From contig NZ_SWCN01000001.1 of the NCBI RefSeq assembly GCF_005116575.1, forward strand, positions 369,535-433,534: a stretch of DNA of 64,000 nucleotides. The letters are read 5' to 3'. Within the stretch, counting starts at the first letter, position 1; each line of letters begins with the position of its first letter. The translations under genes and the position numbers were made by a program. Origin of the DNA: Desulforhopalus sp. IMCC35007 (GTDB lineage: Bacteria > Desulfobacterota > Desulfobulbia > Desulfobulbales > Desulfocapsaceae). This document shows positions 7,855-18,506 of this stretch, in pieces. Below the pieces are notes generated by a model. It did not search any database. It saw only the letters and a list, made by a program, of their open reading frames with translations, and was not told the DNA's origin.

Positions 7855-10533
7855 TTAGAGCATGGTTTTCCGGTTGTGATCCGGCTCAAGGCTCTTTCTC
7901 ACTGCATCTGCAAGAGCCTTGAGGGAAAAAGGTTTTTGCAGAAAATGGAGGCCTTCATTTAGAATCCCCTGGTGGGCTATGATATCTGCAGTATATCCGG
8001 ACATAAAAAGGCAGCCTATCTGTGGATGCAGCTCGAAAATATGCTGGGCCAGGTCTCGGCCGTTCATTTTTGGCATGATCACATCGGTGATGACAAGATC
8101 AATTGTATCACCGTATTGTCTGACGTATTCGATCGCCTCCTCGGGGCTGTTCGCCGGAAATACTGTGTAACCCAATTCCTTAAGCATCTGTTTGCTCACT
8201 TTGAGAAGTTCGGGTTCGTCTTCCACCAGGAGAATGGATTCGGTGCCGTGAAGTATATGAGGGTTCGTTTCGCTAACAGGGCTATGCGCATCATTGCCCT
8301 GATACCTTGGCAGGTAGATTTTAAAGGTAGCTCCTTGATTCACCTCACTGTAAATATTGATAAAACCATTATTCTGTTTAACAATTCCGTACACCGTGGC
8401 AAGGCCGAGGCCTGTACCTTTATGTCTGGCTTTGGTGGTAAAAAACGGTTCAAAGATTTGCTGTTGTGTTTCTTTATCCATGCCGCAACCATCATCGCTC
8501 ACGGACAAACAGACATAGTCCCCCGGCAGGTAGTCGGTCATATTGGTGTAATACGCCTCATCCAGTGTACAGTTGTCGGTTCTAATAATTATTTTACCAA
8601 TTCCGTCTATTGCATCACGGGCGTTGACACAGAGGTTTGTGAGAATCTGAACCAGCTGGTCCGGATCAATTTTGACCTTCCACAGGTCGGGCTTGGGGAT
8701 CTGGGTCAGCTCAATGCCTTCACTGATAATGCGGCGCAACATGCTAAGGGTTTCTTCCAGGGTCATGTTGATGTCGACGACCTGGGGCGCAATGGCCTGT
8801 TTTCTGGCAAAGGCAAGCAATTGGCGGGTGAGATTTGCTGAGTGTCCTGCCGCTTTTTTTATATCGACGAAAAAATCATAAAATGGATCTGACGGGGCCA
8901 TTTTTAACAGAGCAATTTCAGATTTGCCTATGATCACAGAGAGGATGTTGTTGAAATCGTGGGCGACTCCTCCGGCCAGTTTTCCAACGGCCTCAAGTTT
9001 TTGCGCCTGTACCAGTTGGTTCTGAAGTCGTGTGCGCTCCTGTTCCGACTCGATACGGTGGTTAATATCACTAACTAAAGATTCGATCCGTAGCGGAGTG
9101 CCCTCGCTGTCCCGGATGAGACGAATGTCTATGGAGACCCAGAAGGTCTTGCCCCTGCGATTTTTGAGTTCAACTTCAATGCCTTGCAGTTTGTCTTTTT
9201 CAAAGAGCTGTTGAATAATTCTGAGACGGTCTTCAGGGTCTGCATAGATGTCTGTCTTAACGTCCTCAGTGTTCTCGATAAGATTTTCAAGGGAATCATA
9301 CCCAAGCATCTGGATGAAGGCAGGGTTGGCGTTTAATATCTTGCCTTCCATGCTGACCTGCACAATACCAAGGAGTGAGTTTCTAAAAATACTCTTGTAG
9401 TTATTTTCGCTTGCCGCCAGTTCGGAAATTGATGTTTTGAGGCTTGCTGTCATACTGTTAAATGCTTGTGACAACTGACCAATTTCATCCCGGCTTTGTA
9501 CCTTTAGAGCCGCAAGTTCAAGGTTACCTGCGGATATTTCCTGGGCGTGTTGGGATAGTTTGTTTAGCGGCCGGGTGAGCCTGCCCATTGCAACCATGAT
9601 TGCAAGACCAACGAGGATGGAGAAAAATACCGTTATTGCCAGAAGGAACTTCACCATCCTGATTGCCGGAGCGAGCATCTCCACTTCGGGGAGAACGGTT
9701 GCGACTGACCAGCCTGCAATTGGTATGGGACTGTAGAGAACAACCAGATTCCGTCCCTTTTCATTGTATGTATATGTCCCGGGGGTACCGGAAATCATCC
9801 GAATTCCCAGGGTTTTGATCTGCTGGTCTTCGGCCTCTGTGATTTTTGATTTCATAACCAGACTGGAATCAGGATGGTAAATATAGGTCCCATCACTGGC
9901 GATAATAAAACCGTATCCGGTCTTGCCCGCTTGTAGCTCCTTGGTAATCTTCTGGATGTATTCCAGGGAGATACCGGCACCAATAAGCCCTTGGGGATTG
10001 CCGTTTTCATCGTGGATTGGGGACACGATGAACATTGTGGGTACACCGGTTGTCCTGGAAATGAGGGGGGGCGTAATCTGGGTTGGGCCGCCATTCATTA
10101 TCGATTGAAAATAGTTTCGATTGAAAATGTTCCCTTTAAATATTCCGTAGCCATTTTTTTTCGGGACGACTGTGTGGTACTCTCCCTCGCTGTTTGCCGC
10201 GTAGATGTCTTTGAATATATCTGGAAATTTTTTATGCAGGGCTTTATGGCGCTGAAGGTTCTGGTAGTCGAGAATTGCAAAATTCTTGTTTATTTTTTTG
10301 GCTGCCGGGGTTGAGGCTATGGTTTCCGGCTCCAGCATAAGCGTTGATATCCATCGGTTGATACTCTCAGCGCTTTTGCTGACCGAAGCCATCATGCTGG
10401 AAGTGAGTTCTTCCTCGATGACACTCTTAAGAAACCAATAGGCACCAGCAGTGATCAAGATCAGCCCGGCCAAAATGATTGGCATCACAAGCAGGAGCAG
10501 TTTGGCGCGTAGAGAGAGAATTTTAATGAACAT
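7855..10533 (-). CDS. Cache-domain hybrid sensor histidine kinase
   Basis: 892 residues. Transmembrane helix 1 (about 12-34) is followed by a large periplasmic double-Cache sensor (about 40-285) and helix 2 (about 290-315). HAMP (about 316-370), PAS (about 375-495), HisKA with H525 in GVAHDFNN, a HATPase domain with DDGCGMD and GTGLGLA, and a C-terminal receiver domain with D817 in ITDVIMP complete it. It should sense a small extracellular ligand and pass phosphate to its own receiver, then to an unseen phosphotransfer partner. No response regulator lies next to it. The start ATG at 10533 gives a normal membrane-inserting N-terminus. Confidence 0.85.
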   Translation of the reverse strand: MFIKILSLRAKLLLLVMPIILAGLILITAGAYWFLKSVIEEELTSSMMASVSKSAESINRWISTLMLEPETIASTPAAKKINKNFAILDYQNLQRHKALHKKFPDIFKDIYAANSEGEYHTVVPKKNGYGIFKGNIFNRNYFQSIMNGGPTQITPPLISRTTGVPTMFIVSPIHDENGNPQGLIGAGISLEYIQKITKELQAGKTGYGFIIASDGTYIYHPDSSLVMKSKITEAEDQQIKTLGIRMISGTPGTYTYNEKGRNLVVLYSPIPIAGWSVATVLPEVEMLAPAIRMVKFLLAITVFFSILVGLAIMVAMGRLTRPLNKLSQHAQEISAGNLELAALKVQSRDEIGQLSQAFNSMTASLKTSISELAASENNYKSIFRNSLLGIVQVSMEGKILNANPAFIQMLGYDSLENLIENTEDVKTDIYADPEDRLRIIQQLFEKDKLQGIEVELKNRRGKTFWVSIDIRLIRDSEGTPLRIESLVSDINHRIESEQERTRLQNQLVQAQKLEAVGKLAGGVAHDFNNILSVIIGKSEIALLKMAPSDPFYDFFVDIKKAAGHSANLTRQLLAFARKQAIAPQVVDINMTLEETLSMLRRIISEGIELTQIPKPDLWKVKIDPDQLVQILTNLCVNARDAIDGIGKIIIRTDNCTLDEAYYTNMTDYLPGDYVCLSVSDDGCGMDKETQQQIFEPFFTTKARHKGTGLGLATVYGIVKQNNGFINIYSEVNQGATFKIYLPRYQGNDAHSPVSETNPHILHGTESILLVEDEPELLKVSKQMLKELGYTVFPANSPEEAIEYVRQYGDTIDLVITDVIMPKMNGRDLAQHIFELHPQIGCLFMSGYTADIIAHQGILNEGLHFLQKPFSLKALADAVRKSLEPDHNRKTML

Positions 10534-11119
10534 TTTTCTTTTAGGTACAACATTTTTATGTGCTTAAGTCGCTGTGCACGAGACTGGTTTGCCTCCCTTA
10601 ACGTTGCTGTAATAAGGAGATTGTTGAATTTTTGGCCAATTAGTATGGTTTGGGGAGATGGTTGTGTGAAAATATCTTCTAAGATAAGTCCAGATTCCGT
10701 TACTCGGCGTGCTCCTGCTGGTAGGTTTCAACCATCGTCCAACTCTTGGGTGAAAGTTGTAATTGTCCAAGGTGCTTTTTTCTGGAGCAGACGGCCTGCA
10801 TCCCCTGGGTATAGATACCATTTGTCTGTAAAATTTTATCTATAAAAAACTATTTAAGCAAATCTTAGGCGATTAAAAATCAGCATCTAACTATGCGATG
10901 TATCGTCTGTGTTCGGTTTCAGGGTAACTGCAGACTTATATATGCGTTACTGGGCGCTACAATGAAAAGAGAATATTGAGACGTTATATATTTACCGAAT
11001 CTTTGTTGTCGGTGGTGCTGAAAGTTATTATCCTAACGGAATGGTTCTGTATTAATGGAGGAGAACCGCAGGCGTAATGTAATAATATGGTGTAAATATT
11101 ATTTGGGGAGGGTAAACGG
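10534..11119. other. Intergenic stretch without recognisable gene
   Basis: 586 bp between the divergent Cache kinase and mscL. It must hold both promoters, but I see no clear -24/-12 element, no convincing hairpin and no credible reading frame. Confidence 0.4.
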
Positions 11120-11524
11120 ATGAGCTTGCTGAAAGAATTTAAAGAATTTGCGGTAAAAGGAAATGTTGTTGATATGGCGGTTGGTCTGATAATAGGAGCA
11201 GCCTTTGGTAAAATTGTCTCATCTGCAGTGGCCGATGTTATTATGCCGCCGATTGGTGTACTCCTGGGCGGGGTGGATTTCACCAACCTTGCCTTCACAG
11301 TAAAGGCAGCCACAGCAGAGGTGCCCGCAGTACTGATTAATTACGGAAAGTTCATTCAGACTGTTATCGACTTTACAATCATTGCTTTCACTATCTTCAT
11401 TGTTATCAAGGCAATCAATAAGCTTAAACGTCAGGAAGAAGAAGTGCCCGAGGCGCCACCGGAGCCTTCGGCTGAGGAGATGCTCCTGACTGAAATCCGT
11501 GATTTGTTAAAAGAACGAAAATAG
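11120..11524 (+). CDS. mscL: Large-conductance mechanosensitive channel MscL
   Basis: 134 residues, the normal family length, starting with the hallmark amphipathic helix ([26 protein letters not shown]). TM1 (about 17-45) holds the gating Gly/Ala-rich pore segment. A periplasmic loop, TM2 (about 75-100) and a charged C-terminal helix ending in [11 protein letters not shown] follow. It forms a homopentamer in the inner membrane that opens under hypo-osmotic shock. The ribosome site GGGGAGGG lies ahead of the ATG. It stands alone. Confidence 0.97.
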   Translation: MSLLKEFKEFAVKGNVVDMAVGLIIGAAFGKIVSSAVADVIMPPIGVLLGGVDFTNLAFTVKAATAEVPAVLINYGKFIQTVIDFTIIAFTIFIVIKAINKLKRQEEEVPEAPPEPSAEEMLLTEIRDLLKERK

Positions 11525-11917
11525 TCAGTTTATAGGATGTTTTGCTTTCCAGCCTCGAAAACGTACATCTTTTCTGAGAGCTGGTAAGCAATCAAAATAA
11601 TCTCACCAGAGAATTTATCATTTTACTTTTTTCACCTTCTGTGGCTGGTAGAATATATTATATGCCATTTGTATCGTTTCATTTTATTTGATAACATTCT
11701 CTCAATGCATGGCTTCAATTCTTACCAAACCAATGTAGGGCTACAGAGTCCCTGTCTTTTTTTAATTGTACAAGAAGATAGCGATGTTGCAAAAAACGAA
11801 GATGCACATCATCGCTATTATTCCGTTGTAGATGTCTGCCCTCTTCCAAAAGAGGACAGACCAGGCGGATTGCAAATGCAGGATTTGATATTTAGAAATT
11901 TCTGTTAGAGGCAGGGT
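11525..11917. other. Intergenic stretch without recognisable gene
   Basis: 393 bp between mscL and the haem-c sensor kinase. One 79-codon open frame (11669-11908) has no ribosome site and no protein-like composition. No promoter element stands out. Confidence 0.35.
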
Positions 11918-14428
11918 ATGGCAAAACTCACGACCAAACTGGTTGTTACTATTGGGGCTGCTGCAATATTTTTTTCCGGTTTTCTGTTTCACCAGATATA
12001 CAACTACACCCAGTTGAAGGTGAAGGAACTTGTTCAACAGCAGGCGTCGCTGGTCCTTGAGCTTGATCTTGCAGTCCGGGAGTATGTGGCTACGAAGATC
12101 AGGCCTGATATGTTCCAGAATGAGGGGTCTGAGCAGATCATTCCTAAAACGATATCAACGTCATGTGTCGCGTGGTCTGTTTTCGATGATATCCAGAATG
12201 AATTTCCTGATTTAGTCATCAAACTCTCCACCGAAAACCCGAGAAATCTCAAGAATAAGGCAGGGCCCGAAGAACGAGAGCTTATCCGAAAATTTACAGA
12301 CAATCCTGGCATGAAACGATGGCAGGGAGAAATAACCCTTGATGGTAAGCCTTATCTTGCAATAGTCAGCCCACTGCGGATGCAGCAATCCTGTCTGCTT
12401 TGCCATGGGGACCCCGCTGACGCCCCGGCTGTACTTATTGATCGGTATGGTTCTGTTGCAGGGTTTCACATGCCGGTAGACAAGATAGCAGGGCTTGACA
12501 CGGTGGCAATCCCTATGGCGCGTATTATAGAAATGTTCAGGGACCAGTTCCTTTCAGCGACGGCTGTAGGTATTGTCGGGCTGCTTGGTTTTCTGCTGTC
12601 CATTGCTCTTATAGTAAAAGGGCTCATTATAAATCGCCTGAAACATATCGTGAGTAACCTGCAGGATGCTGCAGGACACCCGGACTACCACACCATACAA
12701 CATATCGACATCAAAGGTGATGATGAGATTGCTGAGATAGCCACAGGCTACAACGCCCTTACCAAAAAACTCAGTGGGCTGTATGTCTCTTTGGAAGACC
12801 AGGTGGCGCAAAGAACTGCTGATCTTGAGGAAAAAAATATTGAGCTGAAAAATGAAGTTGCCAACCGGGTGAGTATTCAGGCGTCTCTTGAAAACAGGGA
12901 GGCAACCCTGAATGCCATATTTCGTGCGGTTCCAACCGGTATCGGCATGCTTTCTGATCGTGTGTTTATGCAGGTCAATGAGAAACTATGTTCAATGCTT
13001 GGATATAGCCCCGAGGAGCTTCTTGGGAGAAGTGCAAGGATGCTGTATGTGGATGAAGAGGAGTACCAAAGGGTTGGTAGAACCAAGTATGAACAGATAA
13101 AAAAACATGGTACAGGATCTGTTGAAACGGTATGGAGTTGCAAAGATGGCCGTCTAATTGATGTGTTGTTGAGTTCTACACCTGTCGTGCAAACCGATCT
13201 TGCAAAGGGAGTCACTTTCACGGCTCTGGACATTACTTCACAGAAATTAGCGGCAGAAGAAAAGAAATACCTTGAACAAAAACTGATACGTTCCCAAAAA
13301 ATGGAAGCTTTGGGCCTGCTGGCCGGAGGTGTGGCCCATGATCTCAATAACGTTCTTTCCGGGATTGTGAGTTACCCTGAGCTTATTCTGATGGAGCTGC
13401 CCAAAGACAGCCCTTTGTATAAATCCATAGGCGTTATTCAAGAATCGGGACAAAAAGCCGAGGCCATTGTGCAGGATCTTCTCACTCTTGCAAGAAGAGG
13501 GGTGACCCGTACTGAAGTCTTAAATCTTAATACAGTTCTCAAAAGCTATATTAATTCACCGGAGCATGAAAATATCCACCGCAATTTTCCAGAAATAGAG
13601 GTCGTGGTGCGCTATGACGCTGCGTTGCTGAACATTTCAGGTTCTTCCGTTCATTTAAGAAAAACCATCATGAATCTGGTGATCAATGCGGCGGAGGCAA
13701 TTGACGAAAGGGGTAAAATTGAAATTACCACAGAAAACAGATATGTAGACAGGCCGATTAAGGGCTATGAAGAGGTTGTCGCAGGAGACTATATTGTTTT
13801 AAGTGTCAGGGATAATGGCATTGGCATCGCTGAGGCAGACCTGCAACATATTTTTGAACCGTTTTATACCAAAAAAATTATGGGAAGAAGTGGGACTGGT
13901 CTCGGCATGTCCGTGGTCTGGGGGACGGTACAGGACCATTCAGGGTATATCAATATAACGAGTGCTCCCGAGAAAGGGACGATCTTTGAACTGTTCTTTC
14001 CTGTGAGCCGGGACAAAGAACAGAGAGAGGCACTGAAGATCGAGCTGAATGATTATCTTGGCAATAATGAACAGATTCTCATTGTAGATGATGATGCAAC
14101 ACAGCGGCAGATCGGCTCGGCAATGCTGAGAAAGCTGGGCTACAGGGTTGCGTGTGTTTCCGGTGGAGAAGAAGCTGTCGAATATCTGAAAAACCATTCT
14201 GTTTCACTTGTCATTCTCGATATGATTATGGATCCTGGCATCGACGGTCTGGAGACTTACAGGCGAATAGTTCAGATTCGTCCAGGTCAAAAGACTCTGA
14301 TTGCCAGTGGCTTTTCAGAGAGTGATCGTCTTAAGGAGGCACAACATCTTGGTGCCGGTGAATATGTTAAAAAACCATACAGCCTTGAACGTATCGGCAT
14401 GGCAGTAAAGAATGGTCTGAGGAAATAA
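11918..14428 (+). CDS. Haem-c (DUF3365/Tll0287-like) hybrid sensor histidine kinase
   Basis: 836 residues. TM1 (about 7-27) exports a periplasmic DUF3365-type domain with a c-type haem motif C159-LL-C162-H163 (SCLLCHGDP). TM2 (about 205-230), HAMP, a PAS domain (about 325-440), HisKA with H474 in GVAHDLNN, a HATPase domain (DNGIGIA, GTGLGMS) and a receiver domain with D768 in VILDMIM follow. It probably senses redox state, oxygen or NO through the haem; that is inference from the family. No partner regulator is adjacent. It converges on the EamA transporter, 17 bp away. Confidence 0.85.
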   Translation: MAKLTTKLVVTIGAAAIFFSGFLFHQIYNYTQLKVKELVQQQASLVLELDLAVREYVATKIRPDMFQNEGSEQIIPKTISTSCVAWSVFDDIQNEFPDLVIKLSTENPRNLKNKAGPEERELIRKFTDNPGMKRWQGEITLDGKPYLAIVSPLRMQQSCLLCHGDPADAPAVLIDRYGSVAGFHMPVDKIAGLDTVAIPMARIIEMFRDQFLSATAVGIVGLLGFLLSIALIVKGLIINRLKHIVSNLQDAAGHPDYHTIQHIDIKGDDEIAEIATGYNALTKKLSGLYVSLEDQVAQRTADLEEKNIELKNEVANRVSIQASLENREATLNAIFRAVPTGIGMLSDRVFMQVNEKLCSMLGYSPEELLGRSARMLYVDEEEYQRVGRTKYEQIKKHGTGSVETVWSCKDGRLIDVLLSSTPVVQTDLAKGVTFTALDITSQKLAAEEKKYLEQKLIRSQKMEALGLLAGGVAHDLNNVLSGIVSYPELILMELPKDSPLYKSIGVIQESGQKAEAIVQDLLTLARRGVTRTEVLNLNTVLKSYINSPEHENIHRNFPEIEVVVRYDAALLNISGSSVHLRKTIMNLVINAAEAIDERGKIEITTENRYVDRPIKGYEEVVAGDYIVLSVRDNGIGIAEADLQHIFEPFYTKKIMGRSGTGLGMSVVWGTVQDHSGYINITSAPEKGTIFELFFPVSRDKEQREALKIELNDYLGNNEQILIVDDDATQRQIGSAMLRKLGYRVACVSGGEEAVEYLKNHSVSLVILDMIMDPGIDGLETYRRIVQIRPGQKTLIASGFSESDRLKEAQHLGAGEYVKKPYSLERIGMAVKNGLRK

Positions 14429-14445
14429 GGCTGGAGATTCCATTC

Positions 14446-15345
14446 TCAGGTAAGAGGTGCTTTTATTTTGCCTTCTTTCGTCTCTTTTTTAAGAATATTG
14501 GTCAGGCAGAGCTTACCTGCAAGAGATGCGAGAAGGATGATAAACATTCCTGAAATTACCTGGCCGGATATCTTCTGGCCATGGACGAGAGCCACCAGCA
14601 GAACGGCCAGAGGTGGGGTCAGATAGCTTAAAAACCCTATAATTACCATATTTCCACCTGTAATGGCTCTGTTCCAGAGGAAAAAAGAAAGTCCCAGCGG
14701 GATACAGCCAAGATACATCGCAGAGAGCAGGGCGCTGACTCGTGGAGCTTCATGGGGCATTGTCAAAAGAAAAAGTCCTGCTGAGGCTATTGCCGTTAGT
14801 ATGGTAAAGCCTGTCATTGGTTCAATTCTCAGCCTGAACAGGGGAAGGCCCACTGAAAAAACTGACCAGATAATCCCGCAGGTAAGCGCCAGCAGGTAGC
14901 CTTGCATGTAGTTGGATTCAAATGACAACTCCTTGCCACCACCGATGACCAGAACCGCCCCGGCAAATCCGACAAGGGCTGCGAGAAGAATAGAGGGTGC
15001 CATCCGGCGTAACTGCAGGATAGAAGATAAAACCACTATCCATAGTGACCAGGTGGTGGCGAGAATGGCGCCTTCAGCAAGAGGAGCCCTCTCGAGTGCA
15101 AGGTAATAAATATAGTGGTAGAAAAAGATACCGGCAAAACCAAAGAGAGAGACCGTAAAACGGGGAAACCTGACAGTGAAGGTCTTGTTGATAAGTAGAT
15201 CCTGAACAAAGAGATAAATCGCTGCAGTTGAAAAACTGTAAAACATCAGTTCCGGTGTGGAGAGTTGATTCAGCCCTGATCCTGTGGCAGCAGGCAGGCT
15301 TGCCCAGCATAATATTGCGCCTAAGGCGTAAAGATAATGTTTCAT
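14446..15345 (-). CDS. EamA/DMT-family transporter
   Basis: About 299 residues from ATG 15345 (MKHYLYALGAILCW), which has AGGA about 12 bases upstream. ATG 15363 and a TTG at 15393 are alternative in-frame starts. Ten hydrophobic helices form two EamA repeats (about 5-130 and 150-275), as in drug/metabolite exporters of the inner membrane. The substrate is unknown; family members export amino acids, nucleosides or metabolites. No neighbour suggests a specific role. Confidence 0.82.
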   Translation of the reverse strand: MKHYLYALGAILCWASLPAATGSGLNQLSTPELMFYSFSTAAIYLFVQDLLINKTFTVRFPRFTVSLFGFAGIFFYHYIYYLALERAPLAEGAILATTWSLWIVVLSSILQLRRMAPSILLAALVGFAGAVLVIGGGKELSFESNYMQGYLLALTCGIIWSVFSVGLPLFRLRIEPMTGFTILTAIASAGLFLLTMPHEAPRVSALLSAMYLGCIPLGLSFFLWNRAITGGNMVIIGFLSYLTPPLAVLLVALVHGQKISGQVISGMFIILLASLAGKLCLTNILKKETKEGKIKAPLT

Positions 15346-15457
15346 ATATCGAATATTCCTCATGATTGTTTTTGTCTGACGATTAAGCGACAAGAGTATT
15401 GTAAAAAAACAGGGCTGTCTTGAATAAAATTGACATCAGAAGGTAATGCCTATTGGG

Positions 15458-15487
15458 AAAGAACAAACAGCCCCGTGAAGGGGCTGT
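15458..15487 (-). terminator. Terminator of the EFR1 ferredoxin gene
   Basis: ACAGCCCC and GGGGCTGT (15467-15487) form an 8-bp stem with loop GTGAA. On the minus strand it is followed by TTGTTCTTT, about 90 bp after the stop at 15577. Confidence 0.7.
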
Positions 15488-15576
15488 GCGTTGTATGGTG
15501 GGGGGATGTAATCAATAGTCGGGGCGGTGAAAGGTACACTTGCACTTCCTGTTATCCAGCTAACGCATGTCCGTTA

Positions 15577-16368
15577 TCAGTAAAAGAGCTGTGGTTCTTT
15601 TCTTTGCTGGCAGTTGAGGTGAAGGGCGCCAGCTTTTTCCTGCATCGGGGTGTTTTTTAGAGAAATGCATTCTACTGGACAGTTCTTGATACAGGCGCAG
15701 CAGAAAATACAGAGTTCTGCATTAATCTGTATCTGATCGGTCAGACTTATAGCTCCGGAGGGGCAAACGGAGATACACTCTTCACACTGGGTACATTCAT
15801 CCGTATCAACTGTCGGGGTGAAGGGCAGGTTTTTCATCCCTTCTTTATAAGGGGTGTCGCCCGGGACCTTAAGATCTGCAGGTGTGGCGCTGGCCAGCAA
15901 CTGCTGCATCGTTTTCTGTCCAAATTCTTTTGCGATTTTGAGATCATTATCGTCAGGACGTCCCTGTGCTATCGGGGTTTTTGCCGATGAAAAGGAATGT
16001 TCACCGATAAAGGCCGAGGCAGCGACGACTGAAAATGATTGTGCCTCTGCGAGATCTTTGAGTTCGATGAGGGCATCCTCGAATTCGCGGTTGCCGTAGG
16101 TCACAACAATTATTGCAGGAGAGTTGCTGCCTGAAAATTGTTGAAGACGTTCTTTGGCAAGTTGTGCGACCCTGCCAGCGTACACCGGGACCGCAATTAT
16201 GGTCAGTTCATTGCCTGCAAAGACCTTCGGCTTGGAGTGTTTTGGCAGTGTAAGGTCTATGTGCTCAATCTGGCAGGATTGACCGGCACCTTTAGCTATG
16301 GCCTGTACTATTTTTTTTGAAGTTCCGGTGGGAGAAAAAAACAGGGTTGTGATCTTTGCAATGTTCAT
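15577..16368 (-). CDS. EFR1-family flavodoxin/ferredoxin fusion protein
   Basis: 263 residues. The N-terminal flavodoxin-like domain (about 5-160) starts with the FMN-binding loop FFSPTGTSKK. The C-terminal dicluster ferredoxin (about 185-245) has two full [4Fe-4S] motifs, CTQCEECISVCP and CIFCCACIKNCP. Such EFRodoxins are soluble electron carriers in anaerobes, and the redox partner is unknown. It is a single gene with its own terminator. Confidence 0.88.
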   Translation of the reverse strand: MNIAKITTLFFSPTGTSKKIVQAIAKGAGQSCQIEHIDLTLPKHSKPKVFAGNELTIIAVPVYAGRVAQLAKERLQQFSGSNSPAIIVVTYGNREFEDALIELKDLAEAQSFSVVAASAFIGEHSFSSAKTPIAQGRPDDNDLKIAKEFGQKTMQQLLASATPADLKVPGDTPYKEGMKNLPFTPTVDTDECTQCEECISVCPSGAISLTDQIQINAELCIFCCACIKNCPVECISLKNTPMQEKAGALHLNCQQRKEPQLFY

Positions 16369-16636
16369 ATGTTGCTCCTGTGACGTTGTTTGTATATGCT
16401 CAAAATGAAGCAGTTTTCACAGTAGCCCTGTCGGTCAATTATTTCAATCTATATTGGCCTGATTGCTGCAAATTGTATTTGTTTTTTGTTGTACATGCTT
16501 TTGCGTCTTGCGAACAGTGGCATACGTTCACATTATTTGTCTGATTCGGATTTCTATTGCCTTACTGAGGTATGGAATGCTGAACAGTTTTTGAAAAAAA
16601 TCTTTTACAAGATACAACAATGTTTTGGAGGCAAAA

Positions 16637-17218
16637 ATGTCTGGGAAAAAATTATTGATGCTGGTTGGCGATTACGTTGAAGATTATGAAGTGATGGTTC
16701 CATTTCAGGCCTTGTCCATGCTGGGATACCAGGTGGATGCAGTGTGTCCGGATAAAAAAGCCGGAGAGTTTGTGCGGACCTCAATCCATGATTTCGAGGG
16801 GGATCAGACCTACAGCGAAAAACGGGGACATAATTTTACTCTGACCGCTGATTTTGAAGCTGTGGATACGGGGAACTATATTGGTCTGGTCATTCCTGGC
16901 GGGCGTGCTCCAGAATATCTGCGTTTAAATGCCAAGGTCCTTGAAATTGTAAAACAGTTTGCCGCAGCAGAAAAACCGATTGCAGCAATCTGCCATGGGG
17001 CGCAACTGCTCTCCGCAGCCGGTGTTCTCACGGGCAGGGAGTGTTCCGCCTACCCGGCCTGTGCTCCGGAAGTGGGTTTGGCTGGTGGAACCTATGTGGC
17101 CGTTGAAATGAATGAAAGCCATGTCCAGGGGAATCTGGTTACTGCACCGGCCTGGCCGGCGCATCCGGCATGGCTTGCTGCCTTTGTTGAAAAACTAGGG
17201 GCAAAGATAGAAATATGA
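16637..17218 (+). CDS. DJ-1/PfpI-family protein
   Basis: 193 residues from ATG 16637, preceded by TTTGGAGG; an in-frame ATG at 16625 is upstream of the ribosome site. The class I glutamine-amidotransferase-like fold shows the nucleophile elbow [10 protein letters not shown] with the catalytic Cys and the acidic VEDYE motif near 15. Relatives act as glyoxalase III/deglycase-type or chaperone-like stress enzymes, or as proteases; the activity cannot be assigned from sequence. It stands alone. Confidence 0.85.
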   Translation: MSGKKLLMLVGDYVEDYEVMVPFQALSMLGYQVDAVCPDKKAGEFVRTSIHDFEGDQTYSEKRGHNFTLTADFEAVDTGNYIGLVIPGGRAPEYLRLNAKVLEIVKQFAAAEKPIAAICHGAQLLSAAGVLTGRECSAYPACAPEVGLAGGTYVAVEMNESHVQGNLVTAPAWPAHPAWLAAFVEKLGAKIEI

Positions 17219-17266
17219 TGGCCTTGTAGAAAAGGCCGAGATACATCCTTGTCGGTTTTAAACGGT

Positions 17267-17296
17267 GATTTGACAATACATATGTATTGTCAAATC
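17267..17296. repeat. Perfect 30-bp palindrome
   Basis: The half-site GATTTGACAATACAT is followed directly by its exact reverse complement, centred on CATATG. It lies 50 bp after the PfpI stop and about 170 bp past the end of the convergent glycerophosphodiesterase. It is AT-rich and has no T-run, so it is not a typical terminator. The core TACATATGTAT recurs at 18459-18469 just before the SorC-type regulator gene. Confidence 0.6.
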
Positions 17297-17406
17297 GTCG
17301 TTTATAACAATTGCTTTGGTTATGTTGCGAGATTAGTTATGTCGCGTCTTTTCTTCTCTGTTTTTCTTCCCGCTTTTTAAAGTTGTAAACTTTTGTCAGG
17401 GGCCAT

Positions 17407-17428
17407 CTGTACGGGCAGGATGACTTTG
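17407..17428 (+). repeat. 22-bp dispersed repeat, copy 1
   Basis: CTGTACGGGCA-GG-ATGACTTTG. A second copy with AA in place of GG is at 19528-19549. The copies flank the glycerophosphodiesterase and SorC-type regulator genes. No function is apparent. Confidence 0.4.
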
Positions 17429-17466
17429 TGAAGGTGTTACCAGAAGTTGGGCTCAGTGTAATGTTG

Positions 17467-18276
17467 TCATAGCCTTCCAAGCCGCTCGGTGATTTCCAGC
17501 CGCAGTCCCTGAGGCCTGTCCGTTGTGATGGAATCCACGCCGAGTTCGATATATCGAAGCGCCTCGTCAGCATTATTGACCGTCCAGACATGGAACTCCA
17601 GCCCCGCCTGTCTGATTGAATCGACAAACCAACGGTCAATGAGAGGCCCGCTGCCAAGATCAAGACCATCTGCGCCGCTTGCGACGGCCCTGGCTATAAT
17701 TTTCTGTAAATAATTTTTAGCAGGAAGATTCCAGATCTGTGGCTTGAGACTGTGGAGTAGGTAGGCAGTGAGCCAGGGGTTACGCTGTTTTGCCCGCTGG
17801 ATAATCTCCTCACTAAAGGAGATGAGGCAAAGCTGGCTGAGATTGATACTGCTTCGCTGAGCTGCGAGTAACATCGCATCGATTATTTTGGGCGTATTCT
17901 GTTTGATCTCAACGTACAGCTTCATGCCCGCTGGAAGTTCATTTAGAATTTCAGTGAGTTCGGGGATTGGGGTGCCCCGATATGCTGTAGATTTCCACAA
18001 TCCCACATCAATATGTTCCAGCTCTTTCAATCGTGAAGTCCTGATGTCCATGACCGGTTGGTGTGGTGCCGTTCTTTTCGTGGTGGGATCGTGGATGCAG
18101 ACAATCTGGTCATCAGCTGTGAGCCAGAAATCGCCTTCGACACTGTCGGCTCCCTCAAGAAAGGCCCGTCTGTATGCGGGCAGGGTGTTTTCCGGGGCAA
18201 CATGAGATGCACCCCGATGGGCCACTAGAGGTGGAATTATCTTTGTCATGGCGGATTTTTGCTCTGGTTTTGTCAT
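17467..18276 (-). CDS. Glycerophosphodiester phosphodiesterase (GDPD family)
   Basis: About 269 residues from ATG 18276; ATG 18249 (MTKIIPPLVAHRG) is an equally possible start, and neither has a strong ribosome site. TIM-barrel GDPD signatures are present: AHRGASHVAPENT (catalytic His, metal Glu), VEGDFWLTADDQIVCIHDPT (Asp/His), YVEIKQ and VWTVNN. It would hydrolyse glycerophosphodiesters to glycerol-3-phosphate and an alcohol. There is no signal peptide, so it is cytoplasmic (UgpQ-like). It is divergent from the SorC-type regulator, which may control it. Confidence 0.88.
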   Translation of the reverse strand: MTKPEQKSAMTKIIPPLVAHRGASHVAPENTLPAYRRAFLEGADSVEGDFWLTADDQIVCIHDPTTKRTAPHQPVMDIRTSRLKELEHIDVGLWKSTAYRGTPIPELTEILNELPAGMKLYVEIKQNTPKIIDAMLLAAQRSSINLSQLCLISFSEEIIQRAKQRNPWLTAYLLHSLKPQIWNLPAKNYLQKIIARAVASGADGLDLGSGPLIDRWFVDSIRQAGLEFHVWTVNNADEALRYIELGVDSITTDRPQGLRLEITERLGRL

Positions 18277-18506
18277 GGTGTACAATAATGGGCTCTGAAT
18301 TTAGAGAATGACATATAATCATATGTAGCATGTTTCTTACATATGAATGGGTAAAATTTCTCTTGTTCTCATTATTTTTTTCAATAAAGAAAAGGGAGTA
18401 CCGTTATTTTTTGTGCTCTTATTTTTGCAAAAACACAGTATATGTGTAATTGTTGAGTTACATATGTATGAAAGTGGAAGAAATGGTACCGAGGCAAGGA
18501 AACAGT

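Noticed and set aside
10564..10821. 85-codon minus-strand frame upstream of the Cache kinase
   Set aside because: Low-complexity Pro/Ser/Thr-rich translation with no ribosome site; probably non-coding.
11669..11908. 79-codon frame before the haem-c kinase
   Set aside because: No ribosome site and no recognisable domain; it lies in what should be the kinase promoter region.
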